Counted from the first letter of the stretch, positions 1 to 8,049 are shown. The stretch: 23,095 nucleotides of DNA from JAVVVD01 sp964642795 (GCA_964642795.1 CAZXRQ010000030.1:1-23095), one strand, 5' to 3'. A program made the numbers and translations. The notes: generated by a model from the sequence alone, not told the origin.

Positions 1-17
1 CGGGTCTCCTTTCAGGC

Positions 18-278
18 TTACTTGGCCTTTTCTATGATCTCGACCACGCGCCAGCGCTTATCCTTGCTGATGGGGCGGGTCTCCATGATCTTTACGGTGT
101 CGCCAATGCCGCAGGCATTTTCTTCGTCGTGCGCCTTGAACTTGCGCGTACGGTTGACCATCTTGCCATACAGAGGATGGCGTACCTTGGTCTTGATGGC
201 GACCACTACGGTCTTATCCATCTTGTCACTTACGACGACGCCGGTGCGGGTCTTGCGATAACCTCTAAGCTGTTCCAT
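18..278 (-). CDS. rpsQ: 30S ribosomal protein S17
   Basis: This is an 86-residue S17, an early-binding OB-fold protein of the small subunit that contacts 16S rRNA. The core matches the family: TGVVVSDKMDKTVVVA near the N-terminus, then HPLYGKMV and a GDTVKIMETRPISKDKRW segment. A longer frame starts at 296, but its first codons contain the Shine-Dalgarno sequence AAAGGAG. That sequence sits 8 nt before the ATG at 278, so 278 is the likely start. It is the last complete gene of the S10 operon in the window. A GAAAGGAG motif just after its stop, at the left edge, probably serves the next gene (expected rplN). Confidence 0.97.
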   Translation of the reverse strand: MEQLRGYRKTRTGVVVSDKMDKTVVVAIKTKVRHPLYGKMVNRTRKFKAHDEENACGIGDTVKIMETRPISKDKRWRVVEIIEKAK

Positions 279-299
279 AGTATTATCTCCTTTCACCCG

Positions 300-500
300 T
301 TACTCGGCTGCCTTGAGCTGACGCTCGCACAGCAACGTCTTCACCCTGGCAACATCCTTTTTGCAATCGCGGATCTGCTGGGGGTTCGTGAGCTGGCCGG
401 TTGCCAGCTGGAAGCGAAGGTTAAACAGCTCTTCCTTGAGCGCCTTTTCCTTGGCGGCGAGCTCTTCGTTGGACAGTTTTCTAAGTTCGTTAGCCTTCAT
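300..500 (-). CDS. rpmC: 50S ribosomal protein L29
   Basis: This is a 66-residue L29, a small helical-hairpin protein near the peptide exit tunnel that helps form the docking site for trigger factor and SRP. The family pattern is clear: KANELRKLSNEELAAKEKAL, then ELFNLRFQLATGQLTNP. The start at 500 follows GAAGGAGG and lies inside the end of rplP. The two genes overlap by 11 nt, which suggests translational coupling. It lies 21 nt before rpsQ. Confidence 0.97.
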   Translation of the reverse strand: MKANELRKLSNEELAAKEKALKEELFNLRFQLATGQLTNPQQIRDCKKDVARVKTLLCERQLKAAE

Positions 501-924
501 TGGTCTCGCCTCCTTCGATCTCTTTCTTGGCGATCTTGCACTTGATGGGCAGCTTGTGGGCTGCAAGCCTCAGCGCCTCGCGCGCAGTGGCATCATCCAC
601 GCCTGCGATCTCAAACATAACCCTTCCGGGCTTTACGACCGCCACCCAGTATTCCGGTGAGCCTTTACCGGAGCCCATGCGGGTCTCGGCGGGCTTTTCG
701 GTTACCGGCTTATCCGGGAATATCTTTATCCATACCTGGCCGCCACGCTTTATATAGCGGGTCATAGCGATACGCGCCGCTTCTATTTGATTGCTGGTGA
801 TCCATGCAGGCTCCTGCGCAACGAGGCCGTATTCGCCGTAAGTGATGGTGTTGCCGCGCAGCGCCTTGCCCTTCATGCGGCCGCGATGCACTCTCCTGCG
901 TTTTACTCTCTTAGGCATCAACAT
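490..924 (-). CDS. rplP: 50S ribosomal protein L16
   Basis: This is a 144-residue L16, which binds 23S rRNA near the A site and the peptidyl transferase region and is a late assembly protein. The start MLMPKRVKRRRVHRGRMKGK is the family N-terminus, so the longer upstream frame to 981 is not used. MGSGKGSPEYWVAVVKPGR is the conserved central loop. Its stop overlaps the start of rpmC by 11 nt, and its ATG lies 2 nt after the rpsC stop codon. Its length equals the usual bacterial length. Confidence 0.97.
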   Translation of the reverse strand: MLMPKRVKRRRVHRGRMKGKALRGNTITYGEYGLVAQEPAWITSNQIEAARIAMTRYIKRGGQVWIKIFPDKPVTEKPAETRMGSGKGSPEYWVAVVKPGRVMFEIAGVDDATAREALRLAAHKLPIKCKIAKKEIEGGETNEG

Positions 925-926
925 GA

Positions 927-1580
927 TTACTTGCCTCCTTGCTCTTTCTTCTTGCCAAGCACTTCGCCCTTGTAGATCCACACCTTGCAGCCAATGCGGC
1001 CGTAGGTGGTGCTCGCCTCGGCGAAGCCGTACTCGATGTCCGCGCGCATTGTCTGCAGCGGAATGGAGCCGTCATGATAGCCCTCGGTACGCGCTATCTC
1101 GGCGCCGCCGAGCCTGCCGCCGCACATGAGCTTTATGCCCTTTGCGCCGGCTTTCATCGAGCGCTGCATGGCCTGCTTCATAGCGCGGCGATAGCTGGTG
1201 CGCTTCTCAAGCTGCGCCGCTATGCTCTCTGCCACGAGCTGCGCGTTGGTATCCGGGTTCTTGACCTCCATTATGTTTACGTTTACCGGCTTGCCGATAA
1301 GGTTAGACACATCCGCTTTGATCGCGTCCACGCCTACGCCGCCCTTGCCTATGAGCATACCGGGACGGCCGGTGTAGATGCTTACCGTTACCTTGCCCGC
1401 AGCGCGCTCGATATCGATCTTGGAGATGCCGGCCTCGTAATAAGCCTTCTTAACGTGGTCGCGGATCTTTTTATCCTCTATAAGGAAGTTGGAAAACTCC
1501 TTCTTGGATGCGTACCAGCGGGTATTCCAGTCCCTTATCACGCCAACGCGGAAGCCATTCGGATTAACTTTTTGTCCCAT
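927..1580 (-). CDS. rpsC: 30S ribosomal protein S3
   Basis: This is a 217-residue S3. With S4 and S5 it lines the mRNA entry tunnel and contributes to helicase activity. It begins MGQKVNPNGFRVGVIRDW as the family does. It has a type II KH domain with the GxxG loop in GRPGMLIGKGG (about residues 72-82) and ends in a lysine-rich tail. It is ordinary in length and composition and lies 12 nt after rplV in the S10 operon. Confidence 0.97.
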   Translation of the reverse strand: MGQKVNPNGFRVGVIRDWNTRWYASKKEFSNFLIEDKKIRDHVKKAYYEAGISKIDIERAAGKVTVSIYTGRPGMLIGKGGVGVDAIKADVSNLIGKPVNVNIMEVKNPDTNAQLVAESIAAQLEKRTSYRRAMKQAMQRSMKAGAKGIKLMCGGRLGGAEIARTEGYHDGSIPLQTMRADIEYGFAEASTTYGRIGCKVWIYKGEVLGKKKEQGGK

Positions 1581-1592
1581 ACTTTACCTCCC

Positions 1593-1979
1593 TTAACTCG
1601 CCTGATCCAGGATCACCGTGATATGGCTGGTGCGCTTTCTTATGCGCGTAGCCCTGCCCCTCGCACGGGGTCTGAAACGTCTGAGCGTGGGGCCCTGGTT
1701 TGCGAACACCTCTGCTACATACAAATCATCCGCCTGCATGTCGAGGTTGTTCTCGGCATTCGCCACGGCGCTGTTGAGCACCTTAAGCACGGGCTCGCTC
1801 GCCGCTTTGGGGGTATACATGAGTATCGCCCTTGCCTCCGCCACGGACTTGCCGCGGATAAGATCTATCACGACCTTGACCTTGCGGGAGGAAATCCTGA
1901 CGTACTTGGCCGTCGCGTGGGGACGCTTATCCGCGTTCTCGCGGCGCGCCGCGCTTTTTTCTTTTGACCTGGTTGCCAT
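1593..1979 (-). CDS. rplV: 50S ribosomal protein L22
   Basis: This is a 128-residue L22. Its beta-hairpin (here RRFRPRARGRATRIRKRTSH, near the C-terminus) lines the nascent peptide tunnel and is a known site of macrolide resistance changes. The core begins at about residue 23 (AKYVRISSRKVKVVIDLIRG). The preceding 20 or so charged residues (MATRSKEKSAARRENADKRP) are an extension compared with the roughly 110-residue L22 of Bacillus. I recall similar extensions in some Clostridia, including Christensenella-like groups, so this is probably a lineage trait. Confidence 0.96.
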   Translation of the reverse strand: MATRSKEKSAARRENADKRPHATAKYVRISSRKVKVVIDLIRGKSVAEARAILMYTPKAASEPVLKVLNSAVANAENNLDMQADDLYVAEVFANQGPTLRRFRPRARGRATRIRKRTSHITVILDQAS

Positions 1980-1999
1980 AAATGTCGCTTCCTCCTTAT

Positions 2000-2281
2000 T
2001 TATCTGGCCGAGCTGGACTTCTCAGAGCCCCTGTGGCCGCGGAATGTACGGGTGGGCGCGAACTCACCCAGCTTATGTCCTACCATGTCCTCCGTCACAT
2101 ATACCGGCACATGCTTCCTACCGTCGTGGACGGCTATCGTGTGGCCTACCATCTCGGGAAATATGGTAGATGCGCGGGACCAAGTCTTAATTACGGTTTT
2201 TTTGCCGCTTGCGTTCATGTCGTTTACACGCTTTAGCAAACGTTCTTCGACAAACGGGCCTTTCTTAACTGACCTGCTCAT
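2000..2281 (-). CDS. rpsS: 30S ribosomal protein S19
   Basis: This is a 93-residue S19, a protein of the 30S head that pairs with S13 near the A-site finger. The sequence MSRSVKKGPFVEERLLKRV and the block TIFPEMVGHTIAVHDGRKHV are diagnostic. The end is GEFAPTRTFRGHRG with a short tail. It has the usual length and lies 18 nt after rplB and 20 nt before rplV. Confidence 0.97.
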   Translation of the reverse strand: MSRSVKKGPFVEERLLKRVNDMNASGKKTVIKTWSRASTIFPEMVGHTIAVHDGRKHVPVYVTEDMVGHKLGEFAPTRTFRGHRGSEKSSSAR

Positions 2282-2299
2282 GGGTTACTCCTTTCGCTA

Positions 2300-3133
2300 T
2301 CACTTGCCGTCTCTGCGGCGGACGATGAACTTGTCGTTTATGTTCTTGGTCTTGCGGGTCCTGTAACCCAAAGCGGGCTTGCCCCACGGGGTGACCGGGC
2401 CGGGGTGGCCTATCGGGCTCTTGCCCTCGCCGCCGCCGTGCGGATGGTCGCAGGGGTTCATGACGGAACCGCGGACGGTGGGCCTAAAGCCCATGTGACG
2501 CGTACGGCCGGCCTTGCCGAGCTTGATGTTCTCATGATCCGCGTTGCCAACCTGGCCTATGGTGGCCTTGGCGTTGATGGGGATCAGGCGAACCTCGCCG
2601 CTGGGCAGACGCACCTGTGCGTACTTGCCTTCCTTGGCCATGAGCTGCGCGGCGTTGCCCGCGCTGCGCACCAGCTGCGCGCCCTTGCCGGGCTTGAGCT
2701 CGATGCAGTGTATCATGGTGCCCACGGGGATGCTCCTTATCTCCATAGCGTTGCCAACCTTGATATCGGCATTCTCGCCGGAGACCAGCGTGTCTCCTAC
2801 CGAGAGACCCATCGGAGCTATGATGTAGCGCTTTTCGCCGTCTGCATAGTTCAGCAGGGCGATGTTCGCGCTGCGGTTAGGATCGTACTCAATGGTGGCG
2901 ACCTTGGCGGGTACGCCATCCTTGTTGCGCTTGAAGTCGATTATACGGTACTTCCTGCGCGCGCCGCCACCGCGATGGCGGACGGTTATACGGCCGGCTT
3001 TGTTGCGGCCGCCGGTGGACCGTTTATCCTCCAGCAGGGACCTCTCCGGCGTAGTGCAGGTGATCTCCTCAAAAGCGGGGGTCGTCATAAAGCGCTGGCC
3101 GGGTGTCGTGGGGTTGATCTTTCTGATTGCCAT
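2300..3133 (-). CDS. rplB: 50S ribosomal protein L2
   Basis: This is a 277-residue L2, one of the most conserved large-subunit proteins, needed for subunit association and peptidyl transferase activity. It starts MAIRKINPTTPGQRFMT. The C-terminal signature MNPCDHPHGGGEGKSPIGHP (about residues 225-244) contains the histidine placed near the peptidyl transferase centre in the family. It is followed by TPWGKPALGYRTRK. Length and context are normal. Confidence 0.98.
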   Translation of the reverse strand: MAIRKINPTTPGQRFMTTPAFEEITCTTPERSLLEDKRSTGGRNKAGRITVRHRGGGARRKYRIIDFKRNKDGVPAKVATIEYDPNRSANIALLNYADGEKRYIIAPMGLSVGDTLVSGENADIKVGNAMEIRSIPVGTMIHCIELKPGKGAQLVRSAGNAAQLMAKEGKYAQVRLPSGEVRLIPINAKATIGQVGNADHENIKLGKAGRTRHMGFRPTVRGSVMNPCDHPHGGGEGKSPIGHPGPVTPWGKPALGYRTRKTKNINDKFIVRRRDGK

Positions 3134-3145
3134 AGGTCTGCCTCC

Positions 3146-3442
3146 TTACTGAGCGAGGCTGTCGAAGAATTCGATTCCTTTGGAATCCTTCTTCAGCTTC
3201 ACATAAGCCTTCTTGGTGGATGCGCGGCGGCCCTGGTGCAGCCCCTGCCGCTTCATCTTGCCCATAACGTTTACGGTATGGACGCTGTCCACCTTTACGC
3301 CGAATATCTCCTCCACGGCCTGCCTTATCTCCGTCTTTGAGGCCTTCTTGTCCACGACGAAGGTATAGGTCTTGGAAGACAGGTAGTCGTAGCTTTTTTC
3401 GGTAAGTACCGGCCTGATGATTATGTCATGCGCATTCTGCAT
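3146..3442 (-). CDS. rplW: 50S ribosomal protein L23
   Basis: This is a 98-residue L23, the main ribosomal docking site for trigger factor and SRP at the tunnel exit. The N-terminus DIIIRPVLTEKSYDYLS and the block KTEIRQAVEEIFGVKVDSVH match the family. The start ATG shares one base with the rplD stop codon (TGATG arrangement), indicating coupled translation. It is a normal member of the S10 operon. Confidence 0.97.
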   Translation of the reverse strand: MQNAHDIIIRPVLTEKSYDYLSSKTYTFVVDKKASKTEIRQAVEEIFGVKVDSVHTVNVMGKMKRQGLHQGRRASTKKAYVKLKKDSKGIEFFDSLAQ

Positions 3443-4062
3443 CAGATGTACACCTCCTCGATCTTCTCTACTGACTGCTTGGTCAGTATCAGCGTGTGGT
3501 ACTTGAGTATCTCATAGGTGTTGAGCGTGCCCACCAGTGTGGTCTTTACGCCGGGTATGTTGCCGGTGGCGCGCTCTACGATCTCGTCGCTTTCCGGGAG
3601 CACCACGAGGGCGTTGTCCACATTTACAGCTTCGAGAACCTTGATCATTTCCTTGGTTTTGGGGTTTTCGATATCCAGCGCGTCAAATACGATTACCTGG
3701 TTATCGGCCACCTTGCTGGACAGCGCGCTCTTGAGCGCAAGCCGGCGGACTTTCTTGTTGACGTTGATGCGGTAGTCGCGCGGCTTGGGCGCGAACACCA
3801 CGCCGCCGTGCGTCCACTGCGGGGAACGCGTGGAACCCTGGCGCGCGCGGCCGGTGCCCTTCTGCCTCCACGGCTTGATGCCGCCGCCTCTTACCTGACT
3901 GCGGGTAAGCGCGCTTTGGGTGCCCTGACGCTGGTTGGCAAGATAAGCCGTAACCACCGTATGCATAACGGCCTTGTTGGGCTCTATGCCGAATACCTCG
4001 TCGCTCAGGGCGATCGTGCCGGTTTCCTTGCCGGCTATATCGTACAATGCTACATTAGGCAT
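3442..4062 (-). CDS. rplD: 50S ribosomal protein L4
   Basis: This is a 206-residue L4. Its globular part binds 23S rRNA domain I. A long loop reaches into the peptide tunnel, here the stretch around GGGIKPWRQKGTGRARQGS and WTHGGVVFAPKPRDY (roughly residues 58-97). In E. coli L4 also represses its own S10 operon through the leader RNA. Whether that happens here is unknown, but the operon does have a long structured leader. It overlaps rplW by one base. Confidence 0.97.
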   Translation of the reverse strand: MPNVALYDIAGKETGTIALSDEVFGIEPNKAVMHTVVTAYLANQRQGTQSALTRSQVRGGGIKPWRQKGTGRARQGSTRSPQWTHGGVVFAPKPRDYRINVNKKVRRLALKSALSSKVADNQVIVFDALDIENPKTKEMIKVLEAVNVDNALVVLPESDEIVERATGNIPGVKTTLVGTLNTYEILKYHTLILTKQSVEKIEEVYI

Positions 4063-4075
4063 TTTCGCTTCCTCC

Positions 4076-4702
4076 TTACTTAACGGTTTCCTTGACCATT
4101 ACCAAACCGCCCTTAGCGCCGGGGATAGCGCCCTTTATGAGCAAGAGGTTTCGGTCTGCATCCACGCGCACGACCTCAAGGTTCTGCACGGTTTTGCGTT
4201 CATGGCCCATGTGGCCGGGAAGGTGCTTAGCTTTGAACACCTCGCCGGGGTAGCTGCACGCGCCCATGGAGCCCGCTACGCGGTAGCTGTGGGAGCCGTG
4301 GGTCTTGCGGCCGCGGGACTGGTTCCAGCGCTTGATAGCGCCCTGGAAGCCCTTGCCCTTGCTGGTGCCGACCACGTCCACCATATCGCCGGACGCGAAT
4401 ACGTCAGCCTTGATGACCTGACCAACCTCGTAGGCTGCGGTATCCTCAAGTTTGAATTCGCGCACATAGCGGTGGGCCTCGGCGCCTGCCTTCTTAAAGT
4501 GGCCAAGCATGGGCTTGGTGCAAAGCTTTTCACGCACGGGCTTGAATGCGACCTGAACGGCCTCGTAGCCATCGTGCTCAACGGTCTTCTTCTGGACGAC
4601 GGGGCAGGGACCTGCCAAAACCACGGTCACGGGGATCATGGTTCCGTCCTCGCGGAACATCTGGGTCATACCGACCTTTGTACCCAATATCGCCTTATTC
4701 AT
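4076..4702 (-). CDS. rplC: 50S ribosomal protein L3
   Basis: This is a 208-residue L3, a primary 23S rRNA binder whose loop reaches the peptidyl transferase centre. The family start MNKAILGTKVGMTQMF places the initiation codon at 4702. The longer frame to 4744 adds 14 unrelated residues and runs into rpsJ. The KGKGFQGAIKRWNQSRG motif and the glycine- and histidine-rich loop after it are conserved. It lies 19 nt after rpsJ. Confidence 0.97.
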   Translation of the reverse strand: MNKAILGTKVGMTQMFREDGTMIPVTVVLAGPCPVVQKKTVEHDGYEAVQVAFKPVREKLCTKPMLGHFKKAGAEAHRYVREFKLEDTAAYEVGQVIKADVFASGDMVDVVGTSKGKGFQGAIKRWNQSRGRKTHGSHSYRVAGSMGACSYPGEVFKAKHLPGHMGHERKTVQNLEVVRVDADRNLLLIKGAIPGAKGGLVMVKETVK

Positions 4703-4721
4703 CAAAATCCACCTCCGGTAA

Positions 4722-5030
4722 TCACAGCTTGATCTCGATGTCAACGCCGGCGGGCAGATCGAGCTTCATCAGCGCATCCACGGTTTTGGACGACGGCTGC
4801 AGTATGTCGATCAAGCGCTTGTGGGTAAGCATCTCGAATTGTTCTCTGCTGTCTTTGTACTTATGGGGCGAACGGAGTATGGTGACGATCTCCTTCTCCG
4901 TCGGCAGGGGGATGGGGCCGCTGACCACGGCGCCGGTCCTCTTGGCCGTTTCCACTATCTTCTCGGCGCTCTGGTCGATAAGATTGTGCTCATAGGCCTT
5001 GAGCTTGATACGGATCTTCTGATTTGCCAT
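4722..5030 (-). CDS. rpsJ: 30S ribosomal protein S10 (NusE)
   Basis: This is a 102-residue S10, a 30S head protein that also acts as NusE, linking NusB and NusG to transcription antitermination. It starts MANQKIRIKLKAYEHNLIDQ. A longer open frame to 5234 is only leader DNA. The start at 5030 is preceded by AAAGGAGG at good spacing (about 5040-5047). The conserved loop PLPTEKEIVTILRSPHKYK and the end THKRLIDI are present. It is the first gene of the operon. Confidence 0.98.
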   Translation of the reverse strand: MANQKIRIKLKAYEHNLIDQSAEKIVETAKRTGAVVSGPIPLPTEKEIVTILRSPHKYKDSREQFEMLTHKRLIDILQPSSKTVDALMKLDLPAGVDIEIKL

Positions 5031-5235
5031 ATTATTAAGTCCTCCTTTTAGTATCGGGCGTACACGCGGCCGTGTGTTTCGCTGATAAAAAGCTGCGGCC
5101 GGGCGCATTTTTTCGCCCGTTGCCCGTGTTATGGGCGCCTCGCGGAAATTACCCGGATGGCAAAAGCCGGCAACCTCCCGCAAGGACCTGTAATTGTTGC
5201 TGCGCACGCAAAAGCGCCTGCCCTTGGCGCGCAAC
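5031..5235 (-). promoter_or_regulatory. Long structured 5' leader of the S10 operon
   Basis: About 200 nt lie between the predicted transcription start and rpsJ. The leader RNA can fold into several hairpins. One is a 5' stem GUUGC/GCAAC. Another is an 8-bp closing stem, CCUUGCGG (5178-5185) with CCGCGAGG (5138-5145), enclosing an inner UUGCC/GGUAA helix. Further down are a GCCC/GGGC hairpin and GGGCG-AAAAAAUG-CGCCC. I see no convincing small ORF. A regulatory role, for example binding of L4 or another operon product, is inference from length, structure and position. Confidence 0.5.
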
Positions 5236-5241
5236 AGTCAC

Positions 5242-5270
5242 ATGATACATGAACATTGCAGTAAATGCAA
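5242..5270 (-). promoter_or_regulatory. Promoter of the S10 operon
   Basis: On the minus strand, TTGCAT (5265-5270) and TATCAT (5242-5247) are separated by exactly 17 bp, a good vegetative (sigma-A type) promoter. Transcription would begin near 5235. It is the best candidate in the 453-bp gap between rpsJ and the divergent malic enzyme gene. Confidence 0.65.
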
Positions 5271-5419
5271 GACTTTTTTTGCCCAAATGACAATGTTTTT
5301 TGATGGGTTGTTTTTGACGCGCCGAAGTATACGCCGTATTCTTCCCCCGTGCTCCGGTCTTGACACGGTAGCCGCTGCATGTTACCTTAACCATCATGGA
5401 ACAATGCGCGCAGGGCAGG

Positions 5420-5448
5420 TGTACTTTTCCCGTGCAGCGCGGTATTAT
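5420..5448 (+). promoter_or_regulatory. Possible promoter of the malic enzyme gene
   Basis: A -10-like TATTAT lies at 5443-5448, giving a start about 30 nt before the ATG, but the -35 region 17 bp upstream (TGTACT) is weak. An alternative is a perfect -35 TTGACA at 5360-5365 with a poor -10 (TACCTT, 5383-5388) after a 17-bp spacer. The sequence alone does not decide between them. The rest of the 5271-5483 stretch holds nothing else I recognise. Confidence 0.35.
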
Positions 5449-5483
5449 ATAAGAAGATATGATCTGAAAGGAACGTATATATC

Positions 5484-6659
5484 ATGGATTATGCAAAAGA
5501 GAGTCTCAGGCTTCACGAGCAATGGAAGGGAAAAATAGAGGTCATCGCCACAGTGCCGGTAAAGACGAAGGAGGATCTTTCGCTCGCCTACACCCCCGGC
5601 GTAGCACAGCCCTGTCTTGAAATACAGAAGGACACAGACAAAAGCTACGAGCTTACCCGTCGCCATAATCTGTGCCTGGTAGTAACGGACGGCAGCGCCG
5701 TACTGGGGCTGGGCGATATAGGCCCCGAGGCCGGTATGCCTGTGATGGAGGGGAAATGCGTGTTGTTTAAGGCCTTCGGCAACGTGGACGCGTTCCCGCT
5801 GTGTATCAAAAGCCACGACGTTGACGAAATAGTGAACACCATATATATGATAAGCGGCAGCTTCGGCGGCGTGAATCTTGAGGACATATCCGCCCCGCGC
5901 TGCTTCGAAATTGAGGAGAAGCTAAAGCAGAAATGCGACATCCCAATATTCCACGACGACCAGCACGGCACGGCGGTGATAACGCTTGCCGGGCTTATTA
6001 ACGCGCTGAAGGTCACCGGCAAGCACAAGGAATCCGCAAAGCTCGTGCTAAACGGCGCTGGCGCCGCAGCCATTTCTATAACCCGGCTGCTGCTCAGCTA
6101 CGGCTTTACTGATATCACTCTTTGCGACCGGACCGGCGCGATATATGAGGGCCGCGAAAAGGGTATGAACCCCTACAAGGCCGAGCTTGCAAAAAGAACC
6201 AACAGACGCATGGAAAAGGGCACGCTCGCGGACGCCGTCAAGGGCGCAGATGTGTTCATCGGCGTATCCGCTCCCGGCGTGCTTACCACGGATATGGTAA
6301 AAACCATGAATACGGACGCCGTGATATTTGCCTGCGCCAACCCCACGCCGGAGATATTCCCCGACGACGCCAAGGCTGGCGGCGCGCGCGTAATCGCCAC
6401 CGGCCGCAGCGACTATCCCAACCAGATAAACAATGTGCTGGCGTTCCCCGGCATATTCCGAGGTGCGTTCGACGTGCGCGCATCGGATATAAACGACGAG
6501 ATGAAGCTTGCCGCGGCGCACGCTCTGGCCTCCCTGATAGCGGATTCTGAGCTTTCGCCGGACAATATCATACCCGCCGCGTTCGATCCGCGGGTAGGCC
6601 CCGCAGTAGCAAAGGCGGTCGCCGAGGCCGCGCGCAACAGCGGCGTTGCAAGGATATAA
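5484..6659 (+). CDS. NAD(P)-dependent malic enzyme
   Basis: This is a 391-residue cytosolic malic enzyme of the short bacterial type. It oxidatively decarboxylates malate to pyruvate and CO2 with reduction of NAD(P)+. Visible residues are the catalytic Tyr36 in AYTPGVAQPC, Lys91 in GKCVLFKAFGNVDAFP, the metal ligands Glu133-Asp134 in NLEDISAPRCFEIE and Asp158-Asp159 in FHDDQHGTAV, and the Rossmann loop NGAGAAAISITRLL. The start follows AAAGGAA. It is the only complete plus-strand gene and is transcribed divergently from the S10 operon. NAD versus NADP preference cannot be read with confidence. Confidence 0.95.
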   Translation: MDYAKESLRLHEQWKGKIEVIATVPVKTKEDLSLAYTPGVAQPCLEIQKDTDKSYELTRRHNLCLVVTDGSAVLGLGDIGPEAGMPVMEGKCVLFKAFGNVDAFPLCIKSHDVDEIVNTIYMISGSFGGVNLEDISAPRCFEIEEKLKQKCDIPIFHDDQHGTAVITLAGLINALKVTGKHKESAKLVLNGAGAAAISITRLLLSYGFTDITLCDRTGAIYEGREKGMNPYKAELAKRTNRRMEKGTLADAVKGADVFIGVSAPGVLTTDMVKTMNTDAVIFACANPTPEIFPDDAKAGGARVIATGRSDYPNQINNVLAFPGIFRGAFDVRASDINDEMKLAAAHALASLIADSELSPDNIIPAAFDPRVGPAVAKAVAEAARNSGVARI

Positions 6660-6686
6660 GCGCACCGGACACATATGCACCGCAAA

Positions 6687-6720
6687 AAAGCTTCCGCAGC
6701 GAGATCGCCGCGGAAGCTTT
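6687..6720 (-). terminator. Intrinsic terminator after glyA, possibly bidirectional
   Basis: Arms 6687-6697 and 6710-6720 form an 11-bp perfect stem (AAAGCTTCCGC / GCGGAAGCTTT). Read on the minus strand it is followed by TTTTTT, so it is a good terminator for glyA, whose stop is 20 nt upstream. On the plus strand the trailing sequence (TTTGCTTT) is poorer, but the hairpin sits 28 nt after the malic enzyme stop and may serve both convergent genes. Confidence 0.85.
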
Positions 6721-6740
6721 GCTTTAGCAGAAGACTGCTA

Positions 6741-7979
6741 TTATTCGTACAGTGGGTAGGCGTCGGTCAGCAGCTTAACCCCGGCCTTAACCTCATCTAT
6801 GGCAGCTTCACCGTCCTTGACGATCTGTGCCATGAAGCCGGCAATCTTTACCATATCCGGTTCCTTCAGCCCGCGCGTGGTCACAGCAGGGGTGCCTATC
6901 CTTATGCCGCTGGTAACGAACGGGGAGCGGGTCTCCTTGGGGATCGTGTTTTTGTTTACGGTGATGTTTGCAAGATCCAACAGCGCCTCAACCTCCTTGC
7001 CGGTACGTCCGGAGGCGGTCAGATCCAGCAGCATAAGGTGGTTATCCGTGCCGCCGGAGACCAGCCGTATGCCGTTTGCCATAAGCGCGTTAGCCAGCGC
7101 CTGCGCGTTGAGCCGCACCTGATGCTGATACGCCTTGAAGCTATCGGCCTGCGCTTCCTTGAAGCATACCGCCTTGGCCGCGATAATGTGCATCAGCGGC
7201 CCGCCCTGCATACCGGGGAATACGCTTTTATCTATGGCCTTGGCCAGTGCCTCTCGGCAGAGTATCATGCCTCCGCGCGGGCCGCGCAGGGTCTTGTGCG
7301 TAGTGGTGGTAACCACGTCCGCATACGGCACGGGGTTCATATGCTCGCCCGCCGCCACAAGGCCTGCAATGTGTGCCATATCCACCATAAGCAGCGCGTC
7401 CACACTCTTGGCTATGGCCGAAAAGCGTTCGAAGTCTATCGCGCGGGGATATGCGCTTGCGCCCGCAACTATCATCTTGGGCTTATGCTCCTTGGCAAGG
7501 CGCTCCAGCTCGTTATAGTCTATCTGCTCGTCTTCCTCGCTTACGCCGTAGGGGATGAAGTTATAATACTTGCCGCTCATATTAACCGGGCTGCCGTGCG
7601 TAAGATGGCCGCCGTGGGAAAGATTCATTCCAAGTATCGTGTCGCCGTGCTCAAGCAGGCCGAAATACACCGCGAGGTTGGCCTGAGCGCCGGAGTGAGG
7701 CTGTACGTTGGCATAATCTGCGCCGAACAGCTCGCAGGCGCGGTCGCGGGCAATGTTTTCCACCACGTCAACACATTCGCAGCCGCCGTAATAGCGCTTG
7801 CCAGGATAGCCCTCCGCATATTTGTTGGTAAGATGGCTGCCCATGGCGGCCATGACCGCCTCGGATACGAAATTCTCGCTTGCGATAAGCTCAAGATGGC
7901 TGCGCTGGCGCGCCAGCTCCGCACGCATGGCGTCCGCGACGGGCTTATCGGTCTTTTCGATCAGGTCGAACTGAATCAT
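6741..7979 (-). CDS. glyA: Serine hydroxymethyltransferase
   Basis: This is a 412-residue PLP enzyme that interconverts serine + tetrahydrofolate and glycine + 5,10-methylene-THF, the main source of one-carbon units. The PLP lysine lies in VVTTTTHKTLRGPRGG. Other family blocks are LIASENFVS, YPGKRYYGGCE and VQPHSGAQANLAVY. I chose the ATG at 7979 because the upstream ATG (7997) overlaps the Shine-Dalgarno GGGAGG that precedes 7979 by about 10 nt, and the family starts close to there. It has its own promoter and terminator. No glycine riboswitch is visible in the short leader. Confidence 0.97.
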   Translation of the reverse strand: MIQFDLIEKTDKPVADAMRAELARQRSHLELIASENFVSEAVMAAMGSHLTNKYAEGYPGKRYYGGCECVDVVENIARDRACELFGADYANVQPHSGAQANLAVYFGLLEHGDTILGMNLSHGGHLTHGSPVNMSGKYYNFIPYGVSEEDEQIDYNELERLAKEHKPKMIVAGASAYPRAIDFERFSAIAKSVDALLMVDMAHIAGLVAAGEHMNPVPYADVVTTTTHKTLRGPRGGMILCREALAKAIDKSVFPGMQGGPLMHIIAAKAVCFKEAQADSFKAYQHQVRLNAQALANALMANGIRLVSGGTDNHLMLLDLTASGRTGKEVEALLDLANITVNKNTIPKETRSPFVTSGIRIGTPAVTTRGLKEPDMVKIAGFMAQIVKDGEAAIDEVKAGVKLLTDAYPLYE

Positions 7980-8020
7980 TACGCTTATACCTCCCATAAT
8001 TGGATCTCACACCGCCTAAC

Positions 8021-8049
8021 ATTATATAGAAAAGGCGGCGTATAATCAA
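8021..8049 (-). promoter_or_regulatory. Promoter of glyA
   Basis: On the minus strand, TTGATT (8044-8049) and a perfect TATAAT (8021-8026) are spaced 17 bp apart. The start would be about 8014, giving a leader of about 35 nt. The -35 box lies inside the loop of the trxA terminator (loop 8041-8050), so terminator and promoter are superimposed. Confidence 0.75.

Noticed and set aside
939..1967. 342-codon plus-strand frame opposite rpsC and rplV
   Set aside because: It is a shadow frame opposite two unambiguous ribosomal protein genes.
5129..5397. Minus-strand frames of 82-83 codons in the S10 leader and promoter region
   Set aside because: They span the predicted promoter and leader, lack a ribosome binding site and show no family resemblance. 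An upstream regulatory peptide cannot be excluded, but nothing supports one.
7980..8030. Possible glycine riboswitch before glyA
   Set aside because: The leader after the predicted start is only about 35 nt, too short for the aptamer, and none of its conserved elements are seen.
6675..8045. 456-codon plus-strand frame opposite glyA
   Set aside because: It begins inside the terminator region and mirrors glyA codon by codon. Composition is unlike a real protein and there is no plausible ribosome binding site.
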